NCBI RefSeq assembly: GCF_001045445.1
Contig: NZ_LFNF01000002.1
Location: forward strand, 310,001 to 374,000
Source of the DNA: Chryseobacterium sp. BLS98
GTDB lineage: Bacteria > Bacteroidota > Bacteroidia > Flavobacteriales > Weeksellaceae
Reading direction: 5' to 3'
DNA length: 64,000 bases
Of the stretch, positions 36,672 through 45,587 are shown in pieces; position 1 is the first letter of the stretch, and each line of letters opens with the position of its first letter. Both the position numbers and the translations under genes were made by a program. The notes beneath the pieces were generated by a model that ran no database searches, had not been told where the DNA came from, and saw nothing but the letters and a program-made list of their open reading frames with translations.

Positions 36672-37685
36672 ATGGAATCTGAAGTTAAACATTTCGAACA
36701 ACCTTACGCATTAATTTTTGAATACCCATGGCCGGATTTGGTAAATCCTCATTTTGATCAAATGAAAGAAGATTTAGAAAGCTGGCTGGATACTGACTTT
36801 ACTTTTTTATCTGCTAAAACCCGTGAAAGTTATAAACGTATGGGCCTACACGGGGCCACCGCCAGGATGCTTGCTATAGCACCAACTTATGAGCATGCAA
36901 GTGCCTGTAATCGTTTCATGATCTGGATTACCACTTTTGATGATTATTGCGGTTTATGTACTGTTGAAGAGGTAGATGATATACATAAAAGAATAATGGG
37001 TATTCTCAAAGGCAATCAGCCACTGCCTGATGCGCATCCTCATGATAAAATAATGGCACAGATCAGGGATGAATATCTTTCAGTTACATCTCCCGAATGG
37101 CTGGAAACATTCACTTTTTTTATGGATCGTTATATAAAATACGGAATGCGTGCTGAAGCCCCTTATAAGACAACAGGAACATTTCCTCCACGGAATTATT
37201 ATATGATATTCCGGGAATACAGCATTGCCATGTATACCTATGAACCCTGGGCTGAACTTGGGCTTGGATTTGTTTTGCCCAAAGAAATTTCCGCTCATCC
37301 TGTAATCCAGCGAATTCAGGCATTAACATGTAGAATAATGAGCTGGCAAAATGATGTGTATTCACTGAAAAAGGAAATTGCCAGAAAAGGAGAGGTGATT
37401 AATTTGGTACTTATTATACAGCATGAAGAAAATATATCATTAGAGGAAGCGACACAAAAAGTAGTATCTATCCATAATGAAGATGTTGCCGAATTTGTTG
37501 CTCTACATGAAAACCTGCCGGATTTTGGTGATTGGGACGATCGGGTATATCAATATATACTTTATCAGGGTATGATGATTCAAGGATTGAATACTTGGTA
37601 CATAAAAGATACTCTACGTTACCATTCCAGTGATCAGTATGCTGAAAAGGAATACACTCGGCTGAACGATAAAAATAAGTCTTAA
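36672..37685 (+). CDS. class I terpene synthase
   Basis: The 337-aa protein has the bacterial terpene cyclase layout. The aspartate-rich metal motif is D90-D91-Y-C in TTFDDYCG, lacking the third acid of DDxxD. The NSE triad is complete: N227-D228-V-Y-S231-L-K-K234-E235. LRYHSSDQY near the C-terminus supplies the RY pair. It would cyclise farnesyl or geranyl diphosphate with magnesium. No prenyl or P450 partner is adjacent; the product cannot be predicted from sequence by eye. Confidence 0.9.
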   Translation: MESEVKHFEQPYALIFEYPWPDLVNPHFDQMKEDLESWLDTDFTFLSAKTRESYKRMGLHGATARMLAIAPTYEHASACNRFMIWITTFDDYCGLCTVEEVDDIHKRIMGILKGNQPLPDAHPHDKIMAQIRDEYLSVTSPEWLETFTFFMDRYIKYGMRAEAPYKTTGTFPPRNYYMIFREYSIAMYTYEPWAELGLGFVLPKEISAHPVIQRIQALTCRIMSWQNDVYSLKKEIARKGEVINLVLIIQHEENISLEEATQKVVSIHNEDVAEFVALHENLPDFGDWDDRVYQYILYQGMMIQGLNTWYIKDTLRYHSSDQYAEKEYTRLNDKNKS

Positions 37686-37865
37686 GGAAGTATTATTCCT
37701 GCAATTGTCTTTCTTTTTGACTCTTTTTATTGTGCCTTATATCTAATGGTGATAGAAAAATCGCATATTCATTTTAAATAACTATTAATCAATATATTAT
37801 AAATTAAAAAACAAAAAAATATTAAAAAGTCTATAATTTCAGTGGACTAATAAAAATATATGTCC

Positions 37866-37873
37866 TATATTTG
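37866..37873 (+). promoter_or_regulatory. -7 promoter box for the methionine leader-transporter operon
   Basis: TATATTTG matches TAnnTTTG and lies 26 bp upstream of the leader peptide start. The -33 element is weak. Confidence 0.6.
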
Positions 37874-37899
37874 CAACCGTATTCAGGAAATGAAATAAA

Positions 37900-37998
37900 A
37901 TGAAACAGGAATTAAAACATCAGTCCGTAAATAAACAGGCCATCAAAACTATGATGATGTGCAACTGTATGCCTATGCATCAGAAATTCCGTGGCTGA
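37900..37998 (+). CDS. methionine-rich leader peptide
   Basis: The 32-codon ORF begins at ATG 37900 and stops at TGA 37996-37998. Residues 18-26 read MMMCNCMPM, giving five Met and two Cys in nine residues, and the next gene block is metNIQ. A terminator hairpin follows 27 bp after the stop. This is the classic shape of a ribosome-mediated transcription attenuator: when charged Met-tRNA is scarce the ribosome stalls on the Met run and read-through is favoured. Function as a leader is inferred; the peptide itself probably has none. Confidence 0.8.
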   Translation: MKQELKHQSVNKQAIKTMMMCNCMPMHQKFRG

Positions 37999-38024
37999 CC
38001 TAAAATTTAATATTACCATATTCT

Positions 38025-38058
38025 AAAGGCCTTACCACGTTGTAGGGCCTTTTTATTT
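38025..38058 (+). terminator. attenuator terminator before the EamA-metNIQ operon
   Basis: AAAGGCCTTAC (38025-38035) pairs with GTAGGGCCTTT (38042-38052) over 11 bp with one G-U pair, then TTATTTT. A possible short competitor pairing is CGTGG at the end of the leader ORF (37990-37994) with CCACG (38035-38039). Confidence 0.8.
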
Positions 38059-38082
38059 TAATAATTATATAAAGATATACCA

Positions 38083-39078
38083 ATGAGCACTTCTAAAAAC
38101 AGCTGGCTGGTGCCGCTCGCATTTATTAATATTTATGTGATCTGGGGAGTTACATTCCTCGCCATTTCTTTTGGTTTAAAAGGATTTCCTCCTTTCATTC
38201 TTTCCGGATTCCGGTTTTTAGCAGCAGGACTTCTGATGCTGGGGTGGCTGGTTGCTAAAGGTGAAAAAGCAAATTCTTTAATCAACTGGAAAAAAAATGG
38301 GATTACCGGAATACTGATCCTTACCGGAGGAACAGGTCTTGTAGCCTGGGGCGAACAGTACGTATCCGCTTCTGAAGCAGCCATTGCCATTGCAACAGGT
38401 CCCTTTTGGTTCATTGCAATCGATAAGAAAAACTGGAAATATTATTTTTCAGATAAATTCATTCCAATCGGATTGATTATTGGATTTGCTGGCTTGATAT
38501 TATTCCTGAACGGAAGCGTTTCCGGTGCCCATCATGCAGCAGCTGACGGAAAACTTCGGATCTCTGCATTTATTGTACTGGCATTAAGTTCTGTGGCATG
38601 GGTTCTGGGCTCTTTATATTCCAAGAAAAACCCGGCTTCACAGTCCACATTTATGAATATTGCCCAGCAGCTTATCATTGCAGGAGTTGCTTCTTTTATT
38701 ATAGCCTCATTCAGAAGAGAATGGCACGGTTTTTCATTCTCCAATGTTCCTGTATCGGCATGGGCAGGAATATTGTTTCTTGTGTTCTTCGGATCGATAG
38801 TCGCTTACTTATCTTATATATGGTTGCTGTCTGTAAAACCGGCAGCACTGGTAAGTACCCATACTTATATTAACCCGATCGTTACGGTATTCGCAGGCTG
38901 GATTGTGGCCGGGCAAACCATTAACGGGAGCCAGCTGTACGGCCTGTCTGTGATATTGCTGGGAGTACTTCTTACCAACACAACCAAATATTTCAGGCTT
39001 TCGAAACGCTCAAAAGTAAAGATCAGAAGACTGAAAAGGTTTTTCAATAAGACCGTAAGACCGTATCAGCCTATTTAA
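38083..39078 (+). CDS. EamA/DMT-family membrane transporter
   Basis: The 331-aa protein has about ten hydrophobic helices in two EamA repeats (FINIYVIWGVTFLAISFGLK in the first; ALSSVAWVLGSLYSKK in the second) and a basic C-terminal tail. Relatives export amino acids or metabolites. It is the first gene after the methionine attenuator and lies 21 bp before metN, so it is probably co-regulated by methionine supply. Whether it moves methionine or another sulfur compound is unknown. Confidence 0.9.
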   Translation: MSTSKNSWLVPLAFINIYVIWGVTFLAISFGLKGFPPFILSGFRFLAAGLLMLGWLVAKGEKANSLINWKKNGITGILILTGGTGLVAWGEQYVSASEAAIAIATGPFWFIAIDKKNWKYYFSDKFIPIGLIIGFAGLILFLNGSVSGAHHAAADGKLRISAFIVLALSSVAWVLGSLYSKKNPASQSTFMNIAQQLIIAGVASFIIASFRREWHGFSFSNVPVSAWAGILFLVFFGSIVAYLSYIWLLSVKPAALVSTHTYINPIVTVFAGWIVAGQTINGSQLYGLSVILLGVLLTNTTKYFRLSKRSKVKIRRLKRFFNKTVRPYQPI

Positions 39079-39099
39079 AATTAAACTATACTATTAAAA

Positions 39100-40128
39100 A
39101 TGATAGAAATCAAGAACATTTCAAAAACATTTCATCAGAAAAAACAGTCTTTCAAAGCATTGGATCAGGTAAGCCTGAGCATAGAAAAGGGAGACATTGT
39201 AGGGATTATAGGATTTTCCGGTGCAGGAAAAAGTACTCTGATCCGTACCGTCAACCTTCTGGAAAGACCTGACGAAGGCCAGATTATTATCAATGGAAAG
39301 GATTTCACTAAGTTAAGCCCAAAACAGCTTGCAGGTGAACGAAAAAAAATCGGGATGATTTTCCAGCATTTTAACCTGCTTTCATCGAGAACGGTTTTTG
39401 ACAATGTGGCTCTTTCCCTGGAGCTTGATCATGTAAGCAAAGATGAGATTAATAAAAAAGTTAATGAACTGCTGAAAATCGTAGGGTTGGAAAACAAGGC
39501 CAATGATTATCCTAAAAGCCTTTCCGGAGGACAGAAACAAAGGGTAGCTATCGCGAGGGCACTGGCCAATGATCCTTACCTGCTTCTCTGTGATGAAGCC
39601 ACCAGTGCACTGGACCCGGCAACCACACAGTCAATTCTGCAGCTTTTAAGAGATATTAATCAAAGACTCGGCATCACCATCCTGCTGATTACTCACGAGA
39701 TGGAAGTCATTAAAGCAGTCTGCAACCATGTCGCGGTGATAGACAAAGGAAAACTATTAGCAAAAGGAACATTAAACGAGATTATTTCGGACAGGGAAAA
39801 TCCGGTAATCCGACAATTTATAAATTCAGATATCATGACCATACCTCAGGAACTTAATAAAAAACTGCAGAAAGAACCGCAAGACGGCTTATTTCCGCTG
39901 GTTGAAATAGAACTTAATGAAAATATCAGTGTTGAAAAACTTCTTTCTACACTCTATGACAAGTATAAAATACCTTACAAGCTGCTGAAAGCCGATGTAG
40001 AATACCTCGGTGACTCCAATTTCGGGAAACTCCTGCTTCAGCTGCAGGGCGAAACCGAAGACAATCAGAAAGCGATCTATTATTTTAACCAGAATAAAAT
40101 TCAAAATACAGTAAAAGGATATGCTTAG
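39100..40128 (+). CDS. metN: methionine ABC transporter ATP-binding protein
   Basis: The 342-aa ATPase has Walker A GFSGAGKST, Q-loop MIFQHFNLLSSRTVFDNVA, signature SLSGGQKQRVAIARAL and Walker B LLLCDEATSALDP. The last 80 residues form a NIL domain (LVEIELNENISVEKLL onward), which in MetN binds methionine and shuts down transport when the internal pool is high. The gene overlaps metI by 8 bp. Confidence 0.95.
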   Translation: MIEIKNISKTFHQKKQSFKALDQVSLSIEKGDIVGIIGFSGAGKSTLIRTVNLLERPDEGQIIINGKDFTKLSPKQLAGERKKIGMIFQHFNLLSSRTVFDNVALSLELDHVSKDEINKKVNELLKIVGLENKANDYPKSLSGGQKQRVAIARALANDPYLLLCDEATSALDPATTQSILQLLRDINQRLGITILLITHEMEVIKAVCNHVAVIDKGKLLAKGTLNEIISDRENPVIRQFINSDIMTIPQELNKKLQKEPQDGLFPLVEIELNENISVEKLLSTLYDKYKIPYKLLKADVEYLGDSNFGKLLLQLQGETEDNQKAIYYFNQNKIQNTVKGYA

Positions 40129-40777
40129 TGATTCGGTAATTTCTCTTTTGGGAAAAGGGCTATGGGAAACGGTTTATATGACGTTTGTTTCAGGATTTTT
40201 TGGATTTGTGCTAGGTCTTCCGGTCGGAATTCTGCTATTTTTAACGAGGAAGGGACAGTTGTTGGAAAATACAGCTTATTATAGAATTACCTCTGTCCTG
40301 GTCAATATTTTCCGTTCTATTCCTTTTATTATTTTGATTGTCTGGATGATTCCATTCACAAGAGTGATTATAGGAACTTCAATAGGAATGAATGCAGCCC
40401 TGGTTCCGCTGAGCGTGGGAGCGGCTCCATTTATTGCCAGGTTGGTGGAAAACAGTCTTCTTGAAGTTCCGCATGGTTTGATAGAGACCGCAAGAGCTTT
40501 GGGAGCATCACCTTTACAGATTATTCAGAAAGTATTGCTTCCGGAAGCACTCCCTTCCCTGATCAACAACGCGGCAATCACCTTAATTACATTAGTAGGC
40601 TATTCTGCAATGGGAGGCGCATTGGGTGCAGGTGGTTTAGGACAAATTGGCTATCAGTATGGATATATCGGCTATGATGCTGTGATTATGAATGTAGTTC
40701 TGATACTGCTTGTGGTATTGGTATTCATCATACAGTTTGCAGGAGACAGATTAGCGAAGAAATTTGACCACAGGTAA
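40121..40777 (+). CDS. metI: methionine ABC transporter permease
   Basis: The 218-aa inner-membrane protein has five helices and the ABC permease EAA-like loop (LIETARALGASPLQIIQKVLLPEALPSL split over residues near 120-150). The start overlaps the metN end. The family moves D- and L-methionine. Confidence 0.95.
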   Translation: MLSDSVISLLGKGLWETVYMTFVSGFFGFVLGLPVGILLFLTRKGQLLENTAYYRITSVLVNIFRSIPFIILIVWMIPFTRVIIGTSIGMNAALVPLSVGAAPFIARLVENSLLEVPHGLIETARALGASPLQIIQKVLLPEALPSLINNAAITLITLVGYSAMGGALGAGGLGQIGYQYGYIGYDAVIMNVVLILLVVLVFIIQFAGDRLAKKFDHR

Positions 40778-40788
40778 ATACAATAACG

Positions 40789-40815
40789 GTAGCTTCGAGC
40801 ACCTCAGCCACCTCT
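40789..40815. repeat. imperfect palindrome, first copy of a pair flanking metQ
   Basis: GGTAGCTTCGAG followed by a short loop and CTCAGCCACC. A related copy occurs at 41730-41753. The arms pair with one mismatch and a 2-nt bulge. Confidence 0.5.
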
Positions 40816-40833
40816 TTAACAACAAAAATTCTA

Positions 40834-41652
40834 ATGAAAAAGATAAATATAATAGGCTTTTTAGTAGCCGGACTCTTCATATTCAGTGCATGTTCAGGAA
40901 AAAAAGATGATCCGAACCACATTGTAGTCGGAATTACTTACGGGCCGGAAATGGAAATTGCCGTAGCAGCAAAAAAAGTGGCCAAAGAAAAATATAACCT
41001 TGATGTGGAGCTTATTCCATTCAATGATTATGTGGTTCCGAATGAAGCTTTAAACAACGGAGATATCGAGGCTAATGCCTTCCAGCATGTTCCCTATCTG
41101 AATGAGCAGTCGAGACAGAGAGGATACAAGCTGGCTGTGGTTGGGAATACTTTTGTATATCCTATCGTTGCTTATTCAAAAAAGATCAGAAATATAAGCC
41201 AGCTGCAGAACGGAAGCACCATTGTTATCCCGAATGATCCTACCAATGAAGGCCGCTCATTACTTCTTCTTCAGAAAAACGGGCTTTTAAAATTAAAGGA
41301 AGGAACCGGCTTGTTACCTAAAGTCACAGACATCACTGAAAATCCAAAACAGTTGAAAATCCTGGAGATTGAAGCCCCACAATTACCGAGAGTACTGGAT
41401 GACAGAGAAGTGGTTATCGCCATCATCAATAATAATTTTGCTTCACAGGCCGGATTAGATGCAGAAAAACAGGGTGTTTTCAGTGAAGATAAAGACTCAC
41501 CGTATGTGAATGTAATTGTCGCAACTCATGATAATAAGAATTCTGCAAAAGTCAAAAATTTTGTAAAAGCCTACCAGTCAGAGGCTGTGGTTAAAAAAGC
41601 GGAAGAAATTTTTAAAGGCGGTGCAGTGAAGGGATGGGCAGATCATGAGTGA
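40834..41652 (+). CDS. metQ: methionine-binding lipoprotein
   Basis: The 272-aa protein has a lipoprotein signal (GLFIFSACSGKK, with lipidation at the Cys) and the NlpA/MetQ fold: VVGITYGPEMEIAVAAKKVA, ELIPFNDYVVPNEALNNGDI, ANAFQHVPYLN and VGNTFVYPIVAYSKK. It catches methionine in the periplasm for MetI/MetN. A short palindrome separates it from metI. Confidence 0.95.
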   Translation: MKKINIIGFLVAGLFIFSACSGKKDDPNHIVVGITYGPEMEIAVAAKKVAKEKYNLDVELIPFNDYVVPNEALNNGDIEANAFQHVPYLNEQSRQRGYKLAVVGNTFVYPIVAYSKKIRNISQLQNGSTIVIPNDPTNEGRSLLLLQKNGLLKLKEGTGLLPKVTDITENPKQLKILEIEAPQLPRVLDDREVVIAIINNNFASQAGLDAEKQGVFSEDKDSPYVNVIVATHDNKNSAKVKNFVKAYQSEAVVKKAEEIFKGGAVKGWADHE

Positions 41653-41655
41653 TGC

Positions 41656-41833
41656 GGGGTTCGAGTTCCGGGGTTCAGGTTATAGTTGTACTCGCAACAG
41701 AAAGAGCTCAAACAACAACTGGTGGCTTCGAGTGCTTCAGCCATCAGATATTTGTCCTTCATCAATATTATGGAATTATTACCCTAATCTCAGAACTCGG
41801 AACTCAAACCCCGGAACCTGAAACCCATACCCG
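41656..41833. repeat. GC-rich inverted repeat and second metQ-flanking palindrome
   Basis: GAGTTCCGGGGTTCAGG near 41664-41682 faces ACCCCGGAACCTGAAACCC near 41806-41830 in opposite orientation. Between them lies GGTGGCTTCGAG...TCAGCCATC (41730-41753), related to the copy before metQ. The region is intergenic and shows no credible gene. Confidence 0.5.
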
Positions 41834-41904
41834 AAACCCTAAAATTTTCCAACAATCAAACTTCTTAAACTTGAAAATTAATTGAATTAATTTTATTTTC
41901 TCAA

Positions 41905-41934
41905 TTTGAGATAATAAAATTTTACTTACTTTTG
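41905..41934 (+). promoter_or_regulatory. promoter of the GH3 gene
   Basis: TTTG (41905-41908), 18-bp spacer, TACTTTTG (41927-41934): a full -33/-7 Bacteroidetes promoter. It places the transcript start near 41941, so translation should begin at ATG 41959 and not at an earlier TTG. Confidence 0.8.
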
Positions 41935-41958
41935 TTGTTAATCAATAAAAGGTATTTT

Positions 41959-44220
41959 ATGTTCAAGAAAACCGCCATTGTAAGTTTATTCACCCTTATT
42001 ACCGCTTCATATATGGCCCAGACTCATACTCAACCCATTTATTTAGATGAATCAAAACCTGTGGAACAGCGTATTCAGGATGCTCTTTCAAGAATGACGC
42101 TTGAAGAAAAAGTGGCTATGTTGCATGCCCAGTCCAAGTTCAGCTCACCCGGCGTTCCAAGACTGGGAATTCCTGAGTTCTGGACAACAGACGGCCCTCA
42201 CGGGGTACGGCCTGAAGTGATGTGGGACGAATGGGACCAGGCCGGATGGACTAATGACTCGATCATTGCCTACCCTGCCCTCACAGCGCTTTCTGCAACA
42301 TGGAACAAAAAAATGTCATGGAATTACGGAAAAGCTCTTGGGGAAGAAGCCCGCTACAGAAAAAAAGACATCCTTCTGGGACCGGGCGTTAATATTTACA
42401 GAACCCCGCTTAACGGAAGAAACTTTGAATATATGGGGGAAGACCCTTATTTAACGTCAAAAATGGTAGTTCCTTATATCAAAGGAGTTCAATCTAACGG
42501 GGTGGCTACTTCTGTGAAACATTTTGCTTTAAACAACCAGGAAATGTTCCGCCATACCAGTAATGTGAATGTAGATGACAGAACGCTTTATGAAATCTAT
42601 CTTCCACCGTTCAAAGCGGCAGTGACCGAAGGTGATTCATGGACGATCATGGGGGCTTATGATATGTACAAAAACCAATATGCCAGCCAGAATCAATATC
42701 TTTTAAATGACATTCTGAAAAAGGAATGGGGTTACAAAGGGGTTGTGGTGTCTGACTGGGGAGCGGTAAACAATACGGAACAGGCCATCCACAACGGACT
42801 GGACCTTGAATTTGGCAGCTGGACCAACGGACTTTCTAAAGGAACTAAAAATGCTTATGATAATTATTATCTGGCAAAACCCTATTTAGACCTTATCAAA
42901 TCCGGAAAAGTCGGTACACAGGAACTTGACGACAAAGTGACGAGACTTCTTCGCCTGGCTTATAAAACCACGATGAACAGGAACAAACCTTTTGGGAATG
43001 TTGCTTCTGAAGAACATAAGGCTATAGCCAAAGAGATCGGGGAAGAAGGTATAGTATTGTTGAAAAATCAAAGAAACGTACTTCCTATTGATGCGGATAA
43101 AGCTAAAAAAATTGCCGTTATCGGCGAAAATGCCATTAAGATCATGACTGTCGGTGGAGGTTCTTCATCGTTAAAGGTAAAATATGAAACCCTTCCCCTA
43201 GACGGAATCAAAAACAGATTTGGAAAACAGGCTGATGTACAATACGCAAGAGGCTATGTAGGCGATATCGGCGGAGAATACAACGGGGTAAAGTCCGGAC
43301 AGAACCTTAAAGATGACCGTTCTCCAGAAGAATTACTTAACGAGGCTGTAGAACTGGCAAAAAAATCTGATTTCGTTATTTTCGTGGGAGGACTGAATAA
43401 ATCTGACTTCCAGGACAGTGAAGGTAACGACCGAAAAAGCTACGGGCTTCCTTACAATCAGGACAATTTGATTTCTGCGTTGGCAAAAGCAAATAAAAAC
43501 CTTGCAGTAGTTCTGGTTTCCGGAAATGCAGTAGCTATGCCATGGATTAAGGAGGTCCCTTCTGTGCTTCAATCCTGGTATCTTGGATCGGAAGCAGGTA
43601 ATTCTATCGCTTCTGTTTTGGCAGGTGATGCGAATCCTTCCGGAAAGCTTCCGTTTACCTTCCCTGTGAAACTTGAAGATAATTCAGCGCACCGATTGGG
43701 AGAATATCCCGGACAGAAAGACGAACTGGCGGCCGGAAAAGGGAAAGACCAGAAAAACCCGATCAATATTACATACAATGAAGGTATTTTTGTAGGATAC
43801 CGCTGGCATGACACGAAGAAGATAAAACCTTTATTCAGCTTCGGACATGGATTGAGCTACACCACATTTGAATTCGGAAAAGCAGCAGCTGATAAAACAG
43901 TGATGTCTCAGGATGATAAGATCACTTTCACCGTAACTGTAAAAAATACAGGGAAGAAAGCAGGTGCTGAAGTGACCCAGCTTTACATCAGCGATATGAA
44001 ATCTTCCATACCTCGCCCCACAAAAGAATTAAAAGGATTTGAAAAAGTATTTTTAAATCCCGGAGAGCAGAAAGAAGTAACCTTTACCATTGATAAAACG
44101 GCATTGAGCTATTTTGATGCTGAAAAACATGATTGGGTAGCTGAACCCGGAGATTTTGAAGCACAGATTGGTAATTCTTCTGATGCGATCAAAACGAAAG
44201 TGAAGTTTACGTTGAAGTAA
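41959..44220 (+). CDS. secreted glycoside hydrolase family 3 (beta-glucosidase-like)
   Basis: The 753-aa enzyme starts with a signal peptide (VSLFTLITASYMAQ). The N-terminal TIM barrel carries WTTDGPHGVRPE, TSVKHFALNNQE and the nucleophile Asp266 in VVVSDWGAVNN. The second alpha/beta domain and a fibronectin III-like C-terminal domain (FSFGHGLSYTTFEF to LSYFDAEKHDW) complete the usual GH3 beta-glucosidase/xylosidase plan. It should release sugars from oligosaccharide ends in the periplasm. Confidence 0.95.
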   Translation: MFKKTAIVSLFTLITASYMAQTHTQPIYLDESKPVEQRIQDALSRMTLEEKVAMLHAQSKFSSPGVPRLGIPEFWTTDGPHGVRPEVMWDEWDQAGWTNDSIIAYPALTALSATWNKKMSWNYGKALGEEARYRKKDILLGPGVNIYRTPLNGRNFEYMGEDPYLTSKMVVPYIKGVQSNGVATSVKHFALNNQEMFRHTSNVNVDDRTLYEIYLPPFKAAVTEGDSWTIMGAYDMYKNQYASQNQYLLNDILKKEWGYKGVVVSDWGAVNNTEQAIHNGLDLEFGSWTNGLSKGTKNAYDNYYLAKPYLDLIKSGKVGTQELDDKVTRLLRLAYKTTMNRNKPFGNVASEEHKAIAKEIGEEGIVLLKNQRNVLPIDADKAKKIAVIGENAIKIMTVGGGSSSLKVKYETLPLDGIKNRFGKQADVQYARGYVGDIGGEYNGVKSGQNLKDDRSPEELLNEAVELAKKSDFVIFVGGLNKSDFQDSEGNDRKSYGLPYNQDNLISALAKANKNLAVVLVSGNAVAMPWIKEVPSVLQSWYLGSEAGNSIASVLAGDANPSGKLPFTFPVKLEDNSAHRLGEYPGQKDELAAGKGKDQKNPINITYNEGIFVGYRWHDTKKIKPLFSFGHGLSYTTFEFGKAAADKTVMSQDDKITFTVTVKNTGKKAGAEVTQLYISDMKSSIPRPTKELKGFEKVFLNPGEQKEVTFTIDKTALSYFDAEKHDWVAEPGDFEAQIGNSSDAIKTKVKFTLK

Positions 44221-44234
44221 TTATTAAAAACAAT

Positions 44235-44263
44235 AAAAAAGCCCAATGATATTGGGCTTTTTT
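44235..44263. terminator. bidirectional terminator between convergent genes
   Basis: AAAAAAGCCCAAT (44235-44247) pairs perfectly with ATTGGGCTTTTTT (44251-44263), serving the GH3 gene and the convergent gene at 44280. Confidence 0.9.
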
Positions 44264-44279
44264 ATTTATGGCAATTCAA

Positions 44280-45563
44280 TTAGAAACTTGTAGGAGGTGT
44301 TGTTCTAACAATGATATTATTGCTGTTTTTTATAACTCTTAAAATGCCGTCGGCATAATCATTTGTAATTATTCTCTCTTTTCCATCATACATTTTTACT
44401 TTGAGCTGAAATGATGTCAGGTCAACTGGAATATCAATCAACTGATCAATATTCCATTTTATAATCCCCGAATTGGCTGCTATGGGCTCATTTTTTTCAA
44501 TAATTTTATACACCGGACCTTTCACACCACAATTAATATGTCCCGGTCCGTGCCACCATCCTCCAAGGGACAGCTTATTAATCCTGTCACAGCGAGCCTG
44601 AATACTAATTCCGTGTTCATTGGAATCTCCCCACATAATATTCTCACATCTTGCTGCTTCCCCACCATAAGAAGTAACAGCAAAGTCTTTTCTTGCCTGC
44701 TCTCCGTTTCTAAGATCCCACCTGAAACCTACAAGCGGATTGGCCATTTTCCAAACATTACTATTTGTTGCTCTGAATTCACCGGCATCTACTTCATACA
44801 TTTTACGTTCTTCAGAATTAAATGTTCTGATTCCATTGATCTCAAAATTACCAAAATTGGAAGGCAAAGAACTGATGAGCAACGTCCTTTTTACATGAGC
44901 ATAATATGGGATGAAAAGAAAACTGCCATCTTTTGTTTCATGCTCAAGTTCGAGTTTAAAAACCTGGGGTGACTGGATGTCGAAGGTAAGTTCAGAAACA
45001 GGAAGTTCAAAACTTGCTTTTGTAGGTCCCTGGATATCAAGATTAATATATTGTCCGTTTTTTAGCTTATACTTTGCTTTTGCCTTATCGAGATTAACTC
45101 CACTAATGGTAAATAGAACAGTCTTTTTCAAAGTAGGAAAAATTACTTTCGGACTGTAATCCAATATGAAAGATCTTTTTTTAGATGTAATCAAATTTTC
45201 TGTGATCTGGTTAGCTCTTACTGTAAGTTCTTTAGCTGAATCAAGATAACCCTCAACATGTGAGTTAATATCATTTGACAATGCTTCCATTCGTGAAAAT
45301 GTATCCCGGGATTTAGCATCAAGACTTGTGAAAGCCTTATCAAGCAAATCAGAATTAGTTTCTTTCCAGGCATCAAGAACGGACAATGCTTTCATAGCAG
45401 CACTTGCCACCGAATAATCTGCCCGGTCCATTGCCTGGTCAACAGTTTGAGTTAATGTTTTTGACAATTCGTCTAATGCTGCTCTTGTAGTGAGAGCTGT
45501 TGCTACCTGTGATCTGTACATTAATGATAAAAATGTAAGAAGAATAAAAATTGTTTTTTTCAT
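44280..45563 (-). CDS. secreted protein with helical N-terminal region, function unknown
   Basis: The start is taken at the ATG complementary to 45561-45563, because KKTIFILLTFLSLMYRSQ is a signal peptide and the promoter elements lie just upstream; 427 aa result. Mature residues to about 120 are helical and repetitive in character (DELSKTLTQTVDQAMDRADY, SLDAKSRDTFSRMEALSNDI). The rest is beta-rich, with GGWWHGPGHINCGVKGP near the end. No family recognised. A TTACCC-AAAA-GGGTTA palindrome and TAATTTTG box precede it, shared in design with the GTPase operon and the DUF262 gene. Confidence 0.65.
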   Translation of the reverse strand: MKKTIFILLTFLSLMYRSQVATALTTRAALDELSKTLTQTVDQAMDRADYSVASAAMKALSVLDAWKETNSDLLDKAFTSLDAKSRDTFSRMEALSNDINSHVEGYLDSAKELTVRANQITENLITSKKRSFILDYSPKVIFPTLKKTVLFTISGVNLDKAKAKYKLKNGQYINLDIQGPTKASFELPVSELTFDIQSPQVFKLELEHETKDGSFLFIPYYAHVKRTLLISSLPSNFGNFEINGIRTFNSEERKMYEVDAGEFRATNSNVWKMANPLVGFRWDLRNGEQARKDFAVTSYGGEAARCENIMWGDSNEHGISIQARCDRINKLSLGGWWHGPGHINCGVKGPVYKIIEKNEPIAANSGIIKWNIDQLIDIPVDLTSFQLKVKMYDGKERIITNDYADGILRVIKNSNNIIVRTTPPTSF

Positions 45564-45587
45564 GATGATCAGTTTTAGAATTACCAT

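Noticed and set aside
41649..41885. 78-aa ORF after metQ
   Set aside because: It runs through an intergenic inverted repeat with low-complexity codons and shows no protein-like features.
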